64,000 bases of DNA, taken from NCBI RefSeq assembly GCF_017353255.1, contig NZ_JAFMYU010000008.1, positions 181,189-245,188 on the forward strand, read 5' to 3'. The position numbers and the translations under genes are program-made. A model generated the notes under the pieces. That model saw nothing but the letters and a program-made list of their open reading frames with translations. It made no database searches and was not told the origin of the DNA. This stretch comes from Fibrella aquatilis. GTDB taxonomy: Bacteria > Bacteroidota > Bacteroidia > Cytophagales > Spirosomataceae. Within the stretch, counting starts at the first letter, position 1, and each line of letters begins with the position of its first letter. Of the stretch, positions 53,163 through 62,700 are shown in pieces.

Positions 53163-53966
53163 ATGCAGAACTCTACTTTATTTATTCGCTTCGGCTTCTT
53201 GCCCCTCGCGCTGCTGCTGTTGCTGAGTAGTTGCGCCACGCAGTATTACCAGCTCAGGCCGGTGTCGGGCGAGGTAGCCCAGATCGACGGCCGGGCTGTG
53301 ACAAAGGCCGCCGCCGACAGCCTGGAAGTGGTAGCCTCGTTTGAGCGCGAAGACATGGAATACATGGCCCTCGATGTGGAACTCAAAAACCGCACCGACC
53401 ACGCTCTCGACATCGACCCGTCGAATTTCCGCATGGTCAGCCTCGATGCCAACAAACAACCCATCGTAACACCCGGCATGGTCGATTTCAGACAGGCCGC
53501 CGACCCAGACTATGAGTCGGGCAAGATGGGCTACAAGATTCAGCGCGAAGAAAACCGCCTGAAACGCGCCAAAATCATGAATACGGTACTGGCGGTGGCC
53601 GTAGTAGCGGCCTCAGTGGCAGCGGCCACGTCGTCGTCGCCCCGCAGCCGGAACGGACGCGAGGTGGCTAATTACATCAACACCCAAAACAACCTGGCGC
53701 TAGCCTACAACGCCCTGCAAGTGAAGCGCGTAATTGACCACACCTCCTTCGCCGACCGGATGCAGCGGCTCGACTTTGAGGCCTACCGCTGGCGCAACCT
53801 GGCCCTGAAACGGTCGGTGGTGCAGCCGGGGCAGTCGGTGCGGGGCTATGTGTACTTGCCCAAGAGCAAAGACGCCGCCTTCCTGAATTTGACCTACCCC
53901 ATGCCCAGCGGCTCAGCCGTCGAAATCCTCTTCCAGCAAAACCTGACGAAGCAGCGGCCGAACTAA
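53163..53966 (+). CDS. Hypothetical lipoprotein
   Basis: 267 residues from ATG 53163 (MQNSTLFIRFGFLPLALLLL) with lipobox LSSC; the frame is open upstream to 53055 but crosses a dyad. The mature part begins ATQYYQLRPVSGEVAQIDG and has a beta-rich domain (ALDVELKNRTDHALDIDPSN), a second hydrophobic helix (TVLAVAVVAASVAAATSSS, about 138-158) and a C-terminal part with VRGYVYLPKSKDAAFLNLTY. It resembles lipoproteins of unknown function common in Cytophagales. It is convergent with the vWA gene, with a long hairpin between them. Confidence 0.7.
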   Translation: MQNSTLFIRFGFLPLALLLLLSSCATQYYQLRPVSGEVAQIDGRAVTKAAADSLEVVASFEREDMEYMALDVELKNRTDHALDIDPSNFRMVSLDANKQPIVTPGMVDFRQAADPDYESGKMGYKIQREENRLKRAKIMNTVLAVAVVAASVAAATSSSPRSRNGREVANYINTQNNLALAYNALQVKRVIDHTSFADRMQRLDFEAYRWRNLALKRSVVQPGQSVRGYVYLPKSKDAAFLNLTYPMPSGSAVEILFQQNLTKQRPN

Positions 53967-53971
53967 AGGGG

Positions 53972-54095
53972 GTTCAATGTTTAAAGTCCAAGCGGTCCGC
54001 CGCCGCGGGTCTAAAGTTGGCTGACGCGAGAATGCGCTTGCGTCAGCCAACTTTAGACCCGCGGCGGCGGACCGCTTGGACTTTAAACATTGAAC
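53972..54095. repeat. Perfect intergenic palindrome (56-bp arms, 12-bp loop)
   Basis: Arms 53972-54027 and 54040-54095 are exact reverse complements. It sits between the convergent lipoprotein and vWA genes and may act as a bidirectional terminator. The core GCTGACGC...GCGTCAGC recurs at 56246-56273 and 63983-63990; the outer block AGCGGTCCGCCGCCGCGG recurs at 63954-63971. Confidence 0.9.
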
Positions 54096-54102
54096 TCCCT
54101 CC

Positions 54103-56205
54103 CTAATACCCCCCATTATACTTCCGCAGTGCCCATTCGGTGCCGGTGAGGGTGAGGATGAGGAAGAAAATCCAGCGCCAGTTGATGATCTCGTTGAGCG
54201 ATTCGGTGCTGCTGAGGCGGGCAGGAGTGGCGCGTTTGGTCAGGTCGTTTGTGATGGCCCCAGCGTTGGCTCCGGTGTAGAACGTGCCGCCGCTTTGGGC
54301 CGCCAACTGCCGCAACACCCCAAAATCGGCGGTGGTGTTGATGGCCTCCAACTGAATGTCGCGGACAATAAACTGCCCCAGCGACTGCTCAGCGCGGTTG
54401 TTGAGCGTGGTCGTAGCCTTGAACCGGTAGACCCCTTCGGGCAGGCGGCTCACGTCGAACCGGCTGTTGGCCTCGGTGGGTGTGTAATTGTAAGTACGGG
54501 TCACGTCGCGCTCGTCGATCAGGTCGAGGCGGATGGGCAGGCCGTATTGCCGTTCGTAAATGTCGTTGTAGAGTTCGGTCTCGAACGAAACGGCCTCGCC
54601 CGCCAGAAACTCGTTGCGCACGGGGTATACGCGCAGTTTGCGGCGGTCTTCTTTCACCGAAATCAGTTGCAACACCTTCTGAATCAGCTCATCAACCACC
54701 TCCTGCTTGTTGGTGAGGTCGTATTCTTCCAGCCGCCACTGCCAGAGGCCTTCGCCCAGCAGCACCGCCGTTTTGCGGGCACCGATGGTATTGATCGCCA
54801 GCAGGGGCTTGGTGGTGCGCACGGTGCCAATCTGTTGCCAAAGCACCGTTTCTGATCCCGGCAGCAACTTGTATTCGCCGTAGGGGGTGGTGAGCGGGGG
54901 CAGCTTGTCGAGCAAATCGAGGCGGGTTTGGTCGAGATTGAGCTGCTTGAAATCGGGGTTGAAATAAGCGGCAGCTTTGTCGGTTTGGTTGGGTGGCCCC
55001 AGTACGCTGATGACCGGGTTGAGCGGATTCAGCCCCGCCACCGACGATTGCACCCCCACCACAAACAGCGTGGGCGTGTTTTTGGCCAGTAGCTTGGCCA
55101 CCGCCGCGTTGCCAATGTTGGTAATGTCGGGCAGTTGGTGCAGAATCAGCAGGTCGTAGGTCTTGTCAATCGGGATGCTTGTGCCTTCGGCGGTGCTGAG
55201 CGTACGCACGTCGACGTCGTAGTTCTGGTTTTTCTCCAGAATGGCCCGAAACGCCTTCAGGTCGGGGTGGGGGGCCAGACCCAGCAGCAGTACTTTTTCG
55301 CGCCCGTCGATCACCTCAATGTACACGTCCTGCCGGTTGTTGACCCGGCTGAATTCTCCCTCCTGCGGCAACACATCGACCGTGAACCGCTGTACGCCTT
55401 TCTGCGTGGCCGTGGTCTTGAATTCGATCGACGAGAACGTATCGTTTTTGTCGAAACGCACCGTCTGCCGACCCACTTCGCGGGTGCCCTGCCGCAGCAC
55501 CACCACCGCACTCCGTCCGGCAAAACCGTTGCTGGTGATCTCGGCCTTTACGGGAAACGAGTTGTTGAGGTAGGCTACGCGGTTGGCTACTACGGCCTTC
55601 AAAAGCACGTCTTTTTTGGGTACGGTGTCGCCCACGCCCACCGCTCGCACGGCAAACGGGTAGGTGCCAAACGTTGGTGAAAGTCCCTGATTACTAAGGC
55701 CATCCGTCAACAAAATAACGTCGGTCAAGTGCCGCCCTTCGTAGTCCGACCGGATGGCGTTGAGCAGTTTGGAAAGATCGGTGGTGCGCTGACGGAAGGC
55801 CAATTGGCCCAGTTCGGTGGGGGCTGTGGTATCAGACAAGGTCCTCACCGACACGTCGTAGCCTTTGTCGGTGAGTTGCTGCCGCACGGTTTGCAGCATC
55901 GTCAGCGTCTGATTCAGCGCAGGCCGACCAGCGGCCACCATCGACTCGGAGTTATCAATAGCCAGCACCACTTTGGGGGCCTCGGTGCGGGTTTGCAGGC
56001 TGCGGATAAGCGGGTTTAGCAGCAAGAGGGCCAGCAGCGTAACGGCCAGAAACCGCAGCGCCGCCAGGCCATAGTTCAACCCCCGTCCCCAGCCTTCGGC
56101 CACGGCTTTCCCCGGCAGTGGCTGATACAGCAACGCCGCATAGCCCACCCCCGCCAACAAACACACCAGCACCCACCAGGGCGACGTTTGGAAGATTAGA
56201 GACAT
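54103..56205 (-). CDS. BatA-like vWA-domain membrane protein
   Basis: 700 residues. Two N-terminal helices (WWVLVCLLAGVGYAALLY; LRFLAVTLLALLLLNPLI) are typical of the BatA/aerotolerance N-terminal domain. The vWA domain follows with the MIDAS VVLAIDNSESMVAAGRP and DVILLTDGLSNQG. A long beta-rich region with Ig-like features (FPVKAEITSNGFAGRSAVVV, YRFKATTTLNNRAEQSL) lies in the periplasm, and a C-terminal helix (WRWIFFLILTLTGTEWAL) re-enters the membrane. The function is unknown; the vWA domain probably binds a protein partner through a metal. It is co-directional with FabG and separated from it by a palindrome. Confidence 0.85.
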   Translation of the reverse strand: MSLIFQTSPWWVLVCLLAGVGYAALLYQPLPGKAVAEGWGRGLNYGLAALRFLAVTLLALLLLNPLIRSLQTRTEAPKVVLAIDNSESMVAAGRPALNQTLTMLQTVRQQLTDKGYDVSVRTLSDTTAPTELGQLAFRQRTTDLSKLLNAIRSDYEGRHLTDVILLTDGLSNQGLSPTFGTYPFAVRAVGVGDTVPKKDVLLKAVVANRVAYLNNSFPVKAEITSNGFAGRSAVVVLRQGTREVGRQTVRFDKNDTFSSIEFKTTATQKGVQRFTVDVLPQEGEFSRVNNRQDVYIEVIDGREKVLLLGLAPHPDLKAFRAILEKNQNYDVDVRTLSTAEGTSIPIDKTYDLLILHQLPDITNIGNAAVAKLLAKNTPTLFVVGVQSSVAGLNPLNPVISVLGPPNQTDKAAAYFNPDFKQLNLDQTRLDLLDKLPPLTTPYGEYKLLPGSETVLWQQIGTVRTTKPLLAINTIGARKTAVLLGEGLWQWRLEEYDLTNKQEVVDELIQKVLQLISVKEDRRKLRVYPVRNEFLAGEAVSFETELYNDIYERQYGLPIRLDLIDERDVTRTYNYTPTEANSRFDVSRLPEGVYRFKATTTLNNRAEQSLGQFIVRDIQLEAINTTADFGVLRQLAAQSGGTFYTGANAGAITNDLTKRATPARLSSTESLNEIINWRWIFFLILTLTGTEWALRKYNGGY

Positions 56206-56210
56206 GTTGT

Positions 56211-56309
56211 GATTTACGAATTACGATGTACGAATTACGATTTTTGCTGACGCTAGATTACGCTTGCGTTAGCCACAAATCGTAATTCGTACATCGTAAT
56301 TCGTAAATC
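56211..56309. repeat. Intergenic palindrome with TACGAATTACGAT repeats
   Basis: Left arm 56211-56253 and right arm 56266-56309 are reverse complements except for three or four bases near the loop. The outer arms contain ACGAATTACGAT repeated twice. The core GCTGACGC is shared with the palindrome at 53972-54095. It lies between the vWA and FabG genes, both minus strand. Confidence 0.85.
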
Positions 56310-56310
56310 C

Positions 56311-57057
56311 TTACGTTAACATCCCCCCATCTACTTGCAGCACCTGACCGGTGATGTAGCGCGAGAGGTCGGAGGCGAGGAACAGGCAGGCGTCGGCTAC
56401 CTCGTCGGGTTGGCCACCGCGCTTGAGCGGAATGGTCTGCTTCCACTCCTCCACGGCTTTTTCGTTGAGGTCGCCCGTCATTTCGGTTTCGATGAAGCCC
56501 GGCGCAACGGCGTTCGAGCGGATGTTGCGTGATCCCAGTTCCAGCGCCACCGACTTGGTGAAGCCAATGATACCCGCCTTGGAGGCCGCATAGTTGGCCT
56601 GCCCCGCGTTGCCCCGGATACCCACCACCGACGTCAGGTTGATAATAGACCCCGCTTTGGCTTTCATCATGGGCTTGATAATCGCCTTGGTCAGGTTAAA
56701 CACCGACTTGAGGTTGACCGTGATCACCGTGTCCCACTGTTCTTCCGACATCCGCATCAGAAGGCCGTCGCGGGTGATACCGGCGTTGTTGATCAGGATA
56801 TCGAGTTTACCAAAATCGACAAGTACCTGAGCTACAAGGTCTTCGGCGGCTTTATAATCGGAGGCATCAGAGCGGTAGCCTTTGGCCGTGATGCCGTGGG
56901 CGGCGAGTTCGGCGGTGAGGGCCTCGCCTTTTTCAACGCTGGAGAGATAGGTGAAGGCCACGTGGGCACCTTCCTGAGCGAACCGGAGGGCGATGGCCCG
57001 TCCAATTCCGCGCGATGCCCCGGTGATGAGGGCGACTTTTCCGGCAACTAAGTTCAT
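56311..57057 (-). CDS. fabG: 3-oxoacyl-[acyl-carrier-protein] reductase
   Basis: 248 residues, standard FabG length. Cofactor motif ITGASRGIGRAIALRF, NNAG in ILINNAGITRDGLLMR, catalytic Ser in IINLTSVVGIRGNAGQ, YAASKAG (YxxxK), FIETEMT and the C-terminal YITGQVLQVDGGM. It reduces 3-ketoacyl-ACP with NADPH in fatty acid synthesis and is cytosolic. The ATG at 57057 is followed by the expected short N-terminus. No other fatty acid genes are adjacent. Confidence 0.95.
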   Translation of the reverse strand: MNLVAGKVALITGASRGIGRAIALRFAQEGAHVAFTYLSSVEKGEALTAELAAHGITAKGYRSDASDYKAAEDLVAQVLVDFGKLDILINNAGITRDGLLMRMSEEQWDTVITVNLKSVFNLTKAIIKPMMKAKAGSIINLTSVVGIRGNAGQANYAASKAGIIGFTKSVALELGSRNIRSNAVAPGFIETEMTGDLNEKAVEEWKQTIPLKRGGQPDEVADACLFLASDLSRYITGQVLQVDGGMLT

Positions 57058-57149
57058 GTACGAAATGAATTGTCAAACTGATCGGCTGGCCATTCCAACG
57101 CACGGACGACCCTGTGGGTCATGTTGGTAAGAGCGTGGTAGCGGCACAA

Positions 57150-57227
57150 AAAACCGTAATTACGAACCACAAGGGCTGGTTTAGCAAAAGATGCCTGACC
57201 AACCCGAATGGCCAAAATTACGGTTTT
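57150..57227. repeat. Inverted repeat AAAACCGTAATT / AATTACGGTTTT
   Basis: Perfect 12-bp arms (57150-57161 and 57216-57227) with a 54-bp loop, between the lipoprotein stop and the fabG start on the minus strand. It could be a terminator of the lipoprotein gene or a leader structure of fabG. Confidence 0.35.
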
Positions 57228-57241
57228 AAGGCGGATGACAG

Positions 57242-57709
57242 CTACTTTTTTGTGCCGGTTATAGCCGTCAGCTTTTTCAAGTCCACATCCTGCGAAACAG
57301 ACACAAACGTAAATTTTTGATCTTTCCCCTCTCTGAGAAATTGGCCAGTAGCCGTGTATTGGCCGACAAACGAGGTTCCATTCAAAATAATTGGCTCGGT
57401 TTTTTTGTCAAGCACCGTAAACGAACTGTCTTTAAGTGAAGCCGTAAGTCGTTCTTTTCCGCTTTGTAAGTCAAAGTCGAGGTACAATTCGGTTGGCTGT
57501 GTGCTTTTAGTGACGCCCACTGTACCGCTGAAACTGGTTGGCGTAAGCGTACGTGACCCAGATGTAATGCTAATTTGCCCACCAACGGTGTAGCTACCTA
57601 CCATACGGTCGCGAGGGTCAACCGGAGTGACATTATCGGTACCGCCCGATTTTTTGCAGGATAAAGCAACGCCTGCCAGAAGGAGCAGAAAGAGTGCAAT
57701 GCGTTTCAT
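57242..57709 (-). CDS. Small hypothetical lipoprotein
   Basis: 155 residues with an SPII signal MKRIALFLLLLAGVALSC (lipobox ALSC) and a Lys/Gly-rich linker. The mature part is a small beta-rich domain (VGSYTVGGQISITSGSRTL, EPIILNGTSFVGQYTATGQF), reminiscent of many Bacteroidota lipoproteins. No family named with confidence. It is divergent from the vWA/T9SS gene at 57857. Confidence 0.75.
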   Translation of the reverse strand: MKRIALFLLLLAGVALSCKKSGGTDNVTPVDPRDRMVGSYTVGGQISITSGSRTLTPTSFSGTVGVTKSTQPTELYLDFDLQSGKERLTASLKDSSFTVLDKKTEPIILNGTSFVGQYTATGQFLREGKDQKFTFVSVSQDVDLKKLTAITGTKK

Positions 57710-57808
57710 GGATTTTCTTTATGGGGTAAGTAAAACGAACGGGTTCAAAAACCGTGCCTGTCCTAGACCCCGTAGTGTGTTGATGCATTAACGCAAAAAG
57801 TACCGATA

Positions 57809-57836
57809 TTGAGGTTATTAGGCCTCGTTACTTTTA
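57809..57836 (+). promoter_or_regulatory. Possible Bacteroidota-type promoter
   Basis: TTG at 57809-57811, 17 bp, then TACTTTTA at 57829-57836, close to the TTG/TAnnTTTG pattern of Bacteroidota, 20 bp before ATG 57857. Weak evidence by itself. Confidence 0.3.
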
Positions 57837-57856
57837 CTAAACCTGATTTAACGTCT

Positions 57857-59716
57857 ATGCGCCGCCTGTTACTTTTCTCGCTTTGCCTGCTCTCGGGCCT
57901 GTCCCTAACTGCCCAAAACCGCACAATCCGTGGCCGCGTCATCGACGATGATTCGGGTGAGCCGCTGCCGGGCGTTACCATTGAACTGAAAAAACCGGCT
58001 TACGGGGTCACGTCGGGGGCCAACGGTACATTTCGCATTAGCTGCCCGCCGGGAGAGGCCACCTTGCGGGTAGGGTTCATTGGCTATGCCTGGCAGACGG
58101 TCAGGGTGAAACCGCGACAGGATACGCTCACCATCCGCCTGCGCCTGTTTGCTCAGGCGCTTAACGAGGTAGTTGTAACGGGCTATGGGACAGTGCATAA
58201 GCGCGAGGTGACGGGTAGTGCGGCGGTGATTTCGGCGGCCGAATCGAGTGCGGCTTTTGGCAGCACCAGAAAAAGGGAATCTGCCGCGCCCATGCCCGGT
58301 ACAGCCTCCACAACGCGCACGGTGCGCTACACGCCCGGTACCGAAACGCAGCAGGCCGGGCAGCTTACGGCAGGCGAAATTTATGACTACAGCAAATGGA
58401 CGCTCTGGCAGGACATCACCAAACGCGACCTGAGCCAGTACCGGCAGCTCTGGCAGCAGTCGCCCGCCGAACGGTATTCGGTGCAACTTGTCACAACTGA
58501 CGGTTTTCCCGTCACCGACGCGCCTATGCGCCTGCTCGACAGTCAGGGGCAAGCTGTCTGGCAAACCCGCACCGACAATACCGGGCGGGGGGAGTTGTGG
58601 GCGAATATGTTTCAGGCCGACCTCGATTCGACCACCATTGGCAAGGGAAAATATACCGTAGAAGCCACCGTGGCGGGCAAATCGTTTACGCTCAAAAAAC
58701 CGGCGTTGTTTGGCCGGGGCAGCAACACGCTCACCGTAGAGCAACCCTGCCAGGGAACCTCGCTGCTGGTCGACGTGGCGTTTGTGGTAGATGCCACCGG
58801 CTCGATGGGTGACGAAATTGCCTACCTAAAAGCTGAGCTGACCGACGTGATTACCCGTGCCGCCCAGGCCGCGCCGGGGAGTAAGCTGCGGCTGGGTACG
58901 GTGTTCTACCGCGACAAGGAAGACGACTACCTCACCCGCACCCGCGATTTTTCCGAGCAGCCCGACTCGACGGTTTCGTTCATTAAACAACAAGCGGCCG
59001 ACGGCGGCGGCGACTTCCCCGAAGCCGTGGATACGGCCCTGGCGGTGGCCCTGACGCAGTTATCATGGAGCAAAGTGGCTAAAACGCGGCTGCTGTTTCT
59101 GGTGCTCGACGCCCCCCCGCACGATGATGCTGCCTCGAAAGCGTCGCTGCAACGGACGGTGGCGAAGGCCGCCGCCATGGGTATCCGCATTATCCCGATT
59201 GCGGCCAGCGGCATCAACAAAAGTACCGAATACCTGCTTCGTGCCATGGCCCTCGCCACCAACGGCACCTATGTGTTCCTCACCGACGACAGCGGCATCG
59301 GCGATGGCCACATCAAACCCACCACCGACCAGTATACCGTGGAGAAGCTGAACGCGCTGTTGGTGCGGCTCATCAGCAAGTTCACCCAAACGCCCGACTG
59401 CCGCCCCGTGGCCAACGCCACCGAACGCTACACCGAGCAGGGTACGCCCACCGATTCGCTGGCCGTGAAGGCACCCTCCAGAGAGACCAAATTCCGGTTT
59501 TTCCCTAACCCCACCCGCGATTTCCTGACCATCGAAAACCCAGACAATATCCGCGAGCTGTATGTGATGGACATCACCGGCAAGCTGCTCATGCGCGAAA
59601 CCCCCGCACAGCCCACCGTCCGTATTGACATGCAGCCTTACCCCACGGGCACTTACCTGTTTCGCTTCGATGCCGCCAACACCTGGCAAACGGGGCGTTT
59701 TCTGGTGAATAAGTGA
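57857..59716 (+). CDS. Secreted vWA protein with CarboxypepD_reg-like N-terminus and T9SS C-terminal domain
   Basis: 619 residues from ATG 57857 (MRRLLLFSLCLLSGLSLTAQ, Sec signal). Residues about 22-105 are a carboxypeptidase-regulatory-like beta domain (GRVIDDDSGEPLPGVTIELK) ending in LNEVVVTGYGTVHKREVTGS, the form seen in SusC-type receptors, but no barrel follows. A vWA domain (VDVAFVVDATGSMGDEIAYL, MIDAS DATGS) lies near 305-510. The final 75 residues (FRFFPNPTRDFLTIENP ... GTYLFRFDAANTWQTGRFLV) are the Por-type sorting domain of the type IX system. It is exported and displayed or released. Confidence 0.87.
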   Translation: MRRLLLFSLCLLSGLSLTAQNRTIRGRVIDDDSGEPLPGVTIELKKPAYGVTSGANGTFRISCPPGEATLRVGFIGYAWQTVRVKPRQDTLTIRLRLFAQALNEVVVTGYGTVHKREVTGSAAVISAAESSAAFGSTRKRESAAPMPGTASTTRTVRYTPGTETQQAGQLTAGEIYDYSKWTLWQDITKRDLSQYRQLWQQSPAERYSVQLVTTDGFPVTDAPMRLLDSQGQAVWQTRTDNTGRGELWANMFQADLDSTTIGKGKYTVEATVAGKSFTLKKPALFGRGSNTLTVEQPCQGTSLLVDVAFVVDATGSMGDEIAYLKAELTDVITRAAQAAPGSKLRLGTVFYRDKEDDYLTRTRDFSEQPDSTVSFIKQQAADGGGDFPEAVDTALAVALTQLSWSKVAKTRLLFLVLDAPPHDDAASKASLQRTVAKAAAMGIRIIPIAASGINKSTEYLLRAMALATNGTYVFLTDDSGIGDGHIKPTTDQYTVEKLNALLVRLISKFTQTPDCRPVANATERYTEQGTPTDSLAVKAPSRETKFRFFPNPTRDFLTIENPDNIRELYVMDITGKLLMRETPAQPTVRIDMQPYPTGTYLFRFDAANTWQTGRFLVNK

Positions 59717-59721
59717 GACGA

Positions 59722-62700
59722 TTACTTCCCCGGTCGAATCAACTGCACGGGGCCGTCGGTGTTGGTGACCAGAAACCAGGTTGCCCTACCCACGGGCAGG
59801 GGCGCAATGGCTTTGGCATCGCCGTCGATGACGAGGCCCGTTTGGGTGGGAGCCACCGCCCGGAATCGGTTGGCCGACGATCCCCCTTTGCCCGTGTTCA
59901 GCAGCACCCCGCCCCGCCCGGCATCGTAGCGGCCGGTGTAGGTTTCGGGGCCGTAGAAATTACCCACCAACAGCAGGTCGGGGTAACCGTCATGGTCGAC
60001 GTCGGTAGGTTGGCTGCCCATCACCGGCGATAGTTGCGCGGCCACAGGAAGCGGGTGCATGACCAGCTTGCCACCGCCCAGGTTCTCTAGCCAGCAGCTA
60101 CGCAACTCGCTTGCTTCCAGTCTGATAGCGCTGGCTAGTTCGTCTTTTTCAAACGCCTCGGCAACGGATTTGGCGGCGTAGGACTGGTAGGTGGGGAAGC
60201 GTTTCCGCGAGAGGGTCGTCATTTGTTCGTTCAGCGCGTCGCGGATACTGGCCATGTGTTCTTTGCCCTGCAAATAATAGGTGAGCATGGGGTCGGTTTT
60301 GCCGTTTTTGTCGAAATCGGCCCCATATACACGCAGCGGTTCCGCCAACGATACCTTGAACCGGCTGTTCAACCCCAAGTTGCCCGCTATGTAGTCCAGA
60401 TCACCGTCGCGGTCCAGATCGGCCTGGGCCAGCGACGACCACAGCCCGGCGGCGAGGGGTTTGTCTGGGTCGGTTGGTTTGGCAAAACGCCCTTTCTGGT
60501 TCAGAAATAAGGTGATGGGCATAAATTCACCCGCCAGCAGCAGGTCGGGCCAAGTGTCGTTGTTGGCGTCGGTGAAGAGGGCGGCGCAGGTCATGCCCAC
60601 CAGCCGCAGGCCCGGCGCGAGTTGGTCGGTGACGTCGGTGAAGCGGGGGGATTGCCCCGGTTGGCTGTCGTTGCGCAATAGGTAGTTGGCGGGGGCTTTG
60701 GGGTACTCGCCCACGCAAACCCGCCCCGACCGGAAGAGATCCAGATCGCCGTCTTTATCGACATCACCCACCACCACGCACCCGCCCGACGAGCGCGTAA
60801 CGGGCAGCGCACCGGGTGAGCGCGTGAAGTGCCCGGCCCCATCGTTGAGGTAGAGCCGGTCCTGGTAGGCCGCGTCGCCGTTGGGGTGGCCGCTGCCGCC
60901 GCTCACGACGTAGAGGTCCTGGTCGCCGTCGCCATCGGCATCGAAAAAGGTGCAGCCCATGTCTTCCAGGTTGTTGGCCCCCTGCACGAGTTCGGTAAAC
61001 TGCCCGCCCGGTTTTTGGAGGTACACTTTGCGCGCCTGCCCCGGATCGGCCCCCACAAACACGTCGGCCAGCCCATCGCCGTTCACGTCGCCCACGGCCA
61101 CCGCCGGGCTATTGCGTGAGTACTGCTGCGGCAGCATGGGCGTGTCCTGAAAATCGTTGTACACCGTCTCTACGTGTCTGAACGTCAGACCAATAGTAGC
61201 GGCATCAGCCGTGGTGAAAAGCGTAGTGGGCGTAGGGGTTGGGGGCTGCGGTGTTGTTGGCGCGTTGGGGTTGTACGTAATGCTGTGGAGTTGGTCGGTG
61301 GGGAGGTGGGGGAGGCGTTGCTCGGTGCCGTTGGCCCAGCGAATGATCACGTCGGCCACGGTTTGTGTACCCATGCCCACCAGCACCGTGGGATCTACCG
61401 ACGACATATAGCCTCGCACCGGATGGGCCTCCACGGTCCGTATAACTCCGTTTTCGCCCGAAACCAGTACGGTGGCCCCCAACCCGTGGGCGTCGGCAGG
61501 CAACCGCAGCCGCAGCGAATGATTAGCGCGGCCCGTCGTCTCGACGGATTGCTTTGCCCCGATAGTCTCATTGCGGTACAGCCCGGCGGGCGAATCCATG
61601 TTGTTGATTACCAGATCGAAATCGCCGTCATTGTCGAAATCGGCGTAGGCGGCGCCGTTCGAGAAGTTGGCTTCGCCCAGCCCCCAGGCCTCCGACACGT
61701 CGGCAAAGATGGGTGGGGTGGCGGGGTCGGCGTTGGTGTTTTGGAAGAAATAGTTGTGCAGCTTCACGTCGGGCAGGCCGTACAGCTTCTTCAGCGTCTC
61801 GCGCCGGATATTGGCGTTTTTGATGCCGAACCCCTGAAACTGCTCGTTGAGGTACATCACGTAGTCCAAGTTGGTGATGTCGCGGCGGTAGCCGTTGGTA
61901 ATAAACAGGTCTTTCCGCCCGTCGTTGTCGTAATCGGCCAACAGCGGTGCCCAACTCCAGTCGGTCCGAAACACGCCCGCCAGCTGACCAATTTCGGAGA
62001 AGGAAGGGAGGAAGGAGGAAAGGGAGGAAGGGGAGGAAGGGGAGGAAGGGGAGGAGGGGGAAGAAGAACTGCTGGTGATCCCCTTTCCTCCCTCTCCTCC
62101 CTTTTTCCCCATATTTAATTGCAGCACGTTCCTGACATACTCATCCTGATAGCCCTGCTGGCGGGCGAGGCGGAAGTAGTCCCAACTCGTTTTCATGAGC
62201 ATCATTTTCTGCCGTTCGTTGGCATCGGGCAGCATATCCACTACCATCACGTCGGGCAGAGCATCGTTATTAACATCTTGAATATCAACACCCATGCTGT
62301 TGAACGACGTATGTTTGAACAGACTCGCGGCCTCATCGCGGAAGCCCGTGTGTTTGCCGTTTTCGTGCTGATTGATCCAGACCAGGTCGTTGGAAACGAA
62401 GTCGTTGGCGCAGTAGATATCCGGCCACCCGTCGCGGTTGATGTCGGCAATGGTCAGCCCCAGCCCGTAGCCTTCGGTGGTGATGCCTTCGTGCGAAGAG
62501 ACTGCCGTAAAATGCCTGTTCGTATTGGCCAACAGCACATCATTACTTGGTCCGGTGCCGTCGGTTTTTTTTGGGCGGATGCTGTTGCGGCCCTGGCGTT
62601 CGAGGGCGTTGCGCAGCACGTAGCAGTCCAGGTCACCGTCGCGGTCGTAGTCGAAGAAGGCGGCCTGGGTGTTCATGCCCGCCACGTCGAGGCCGTATTG

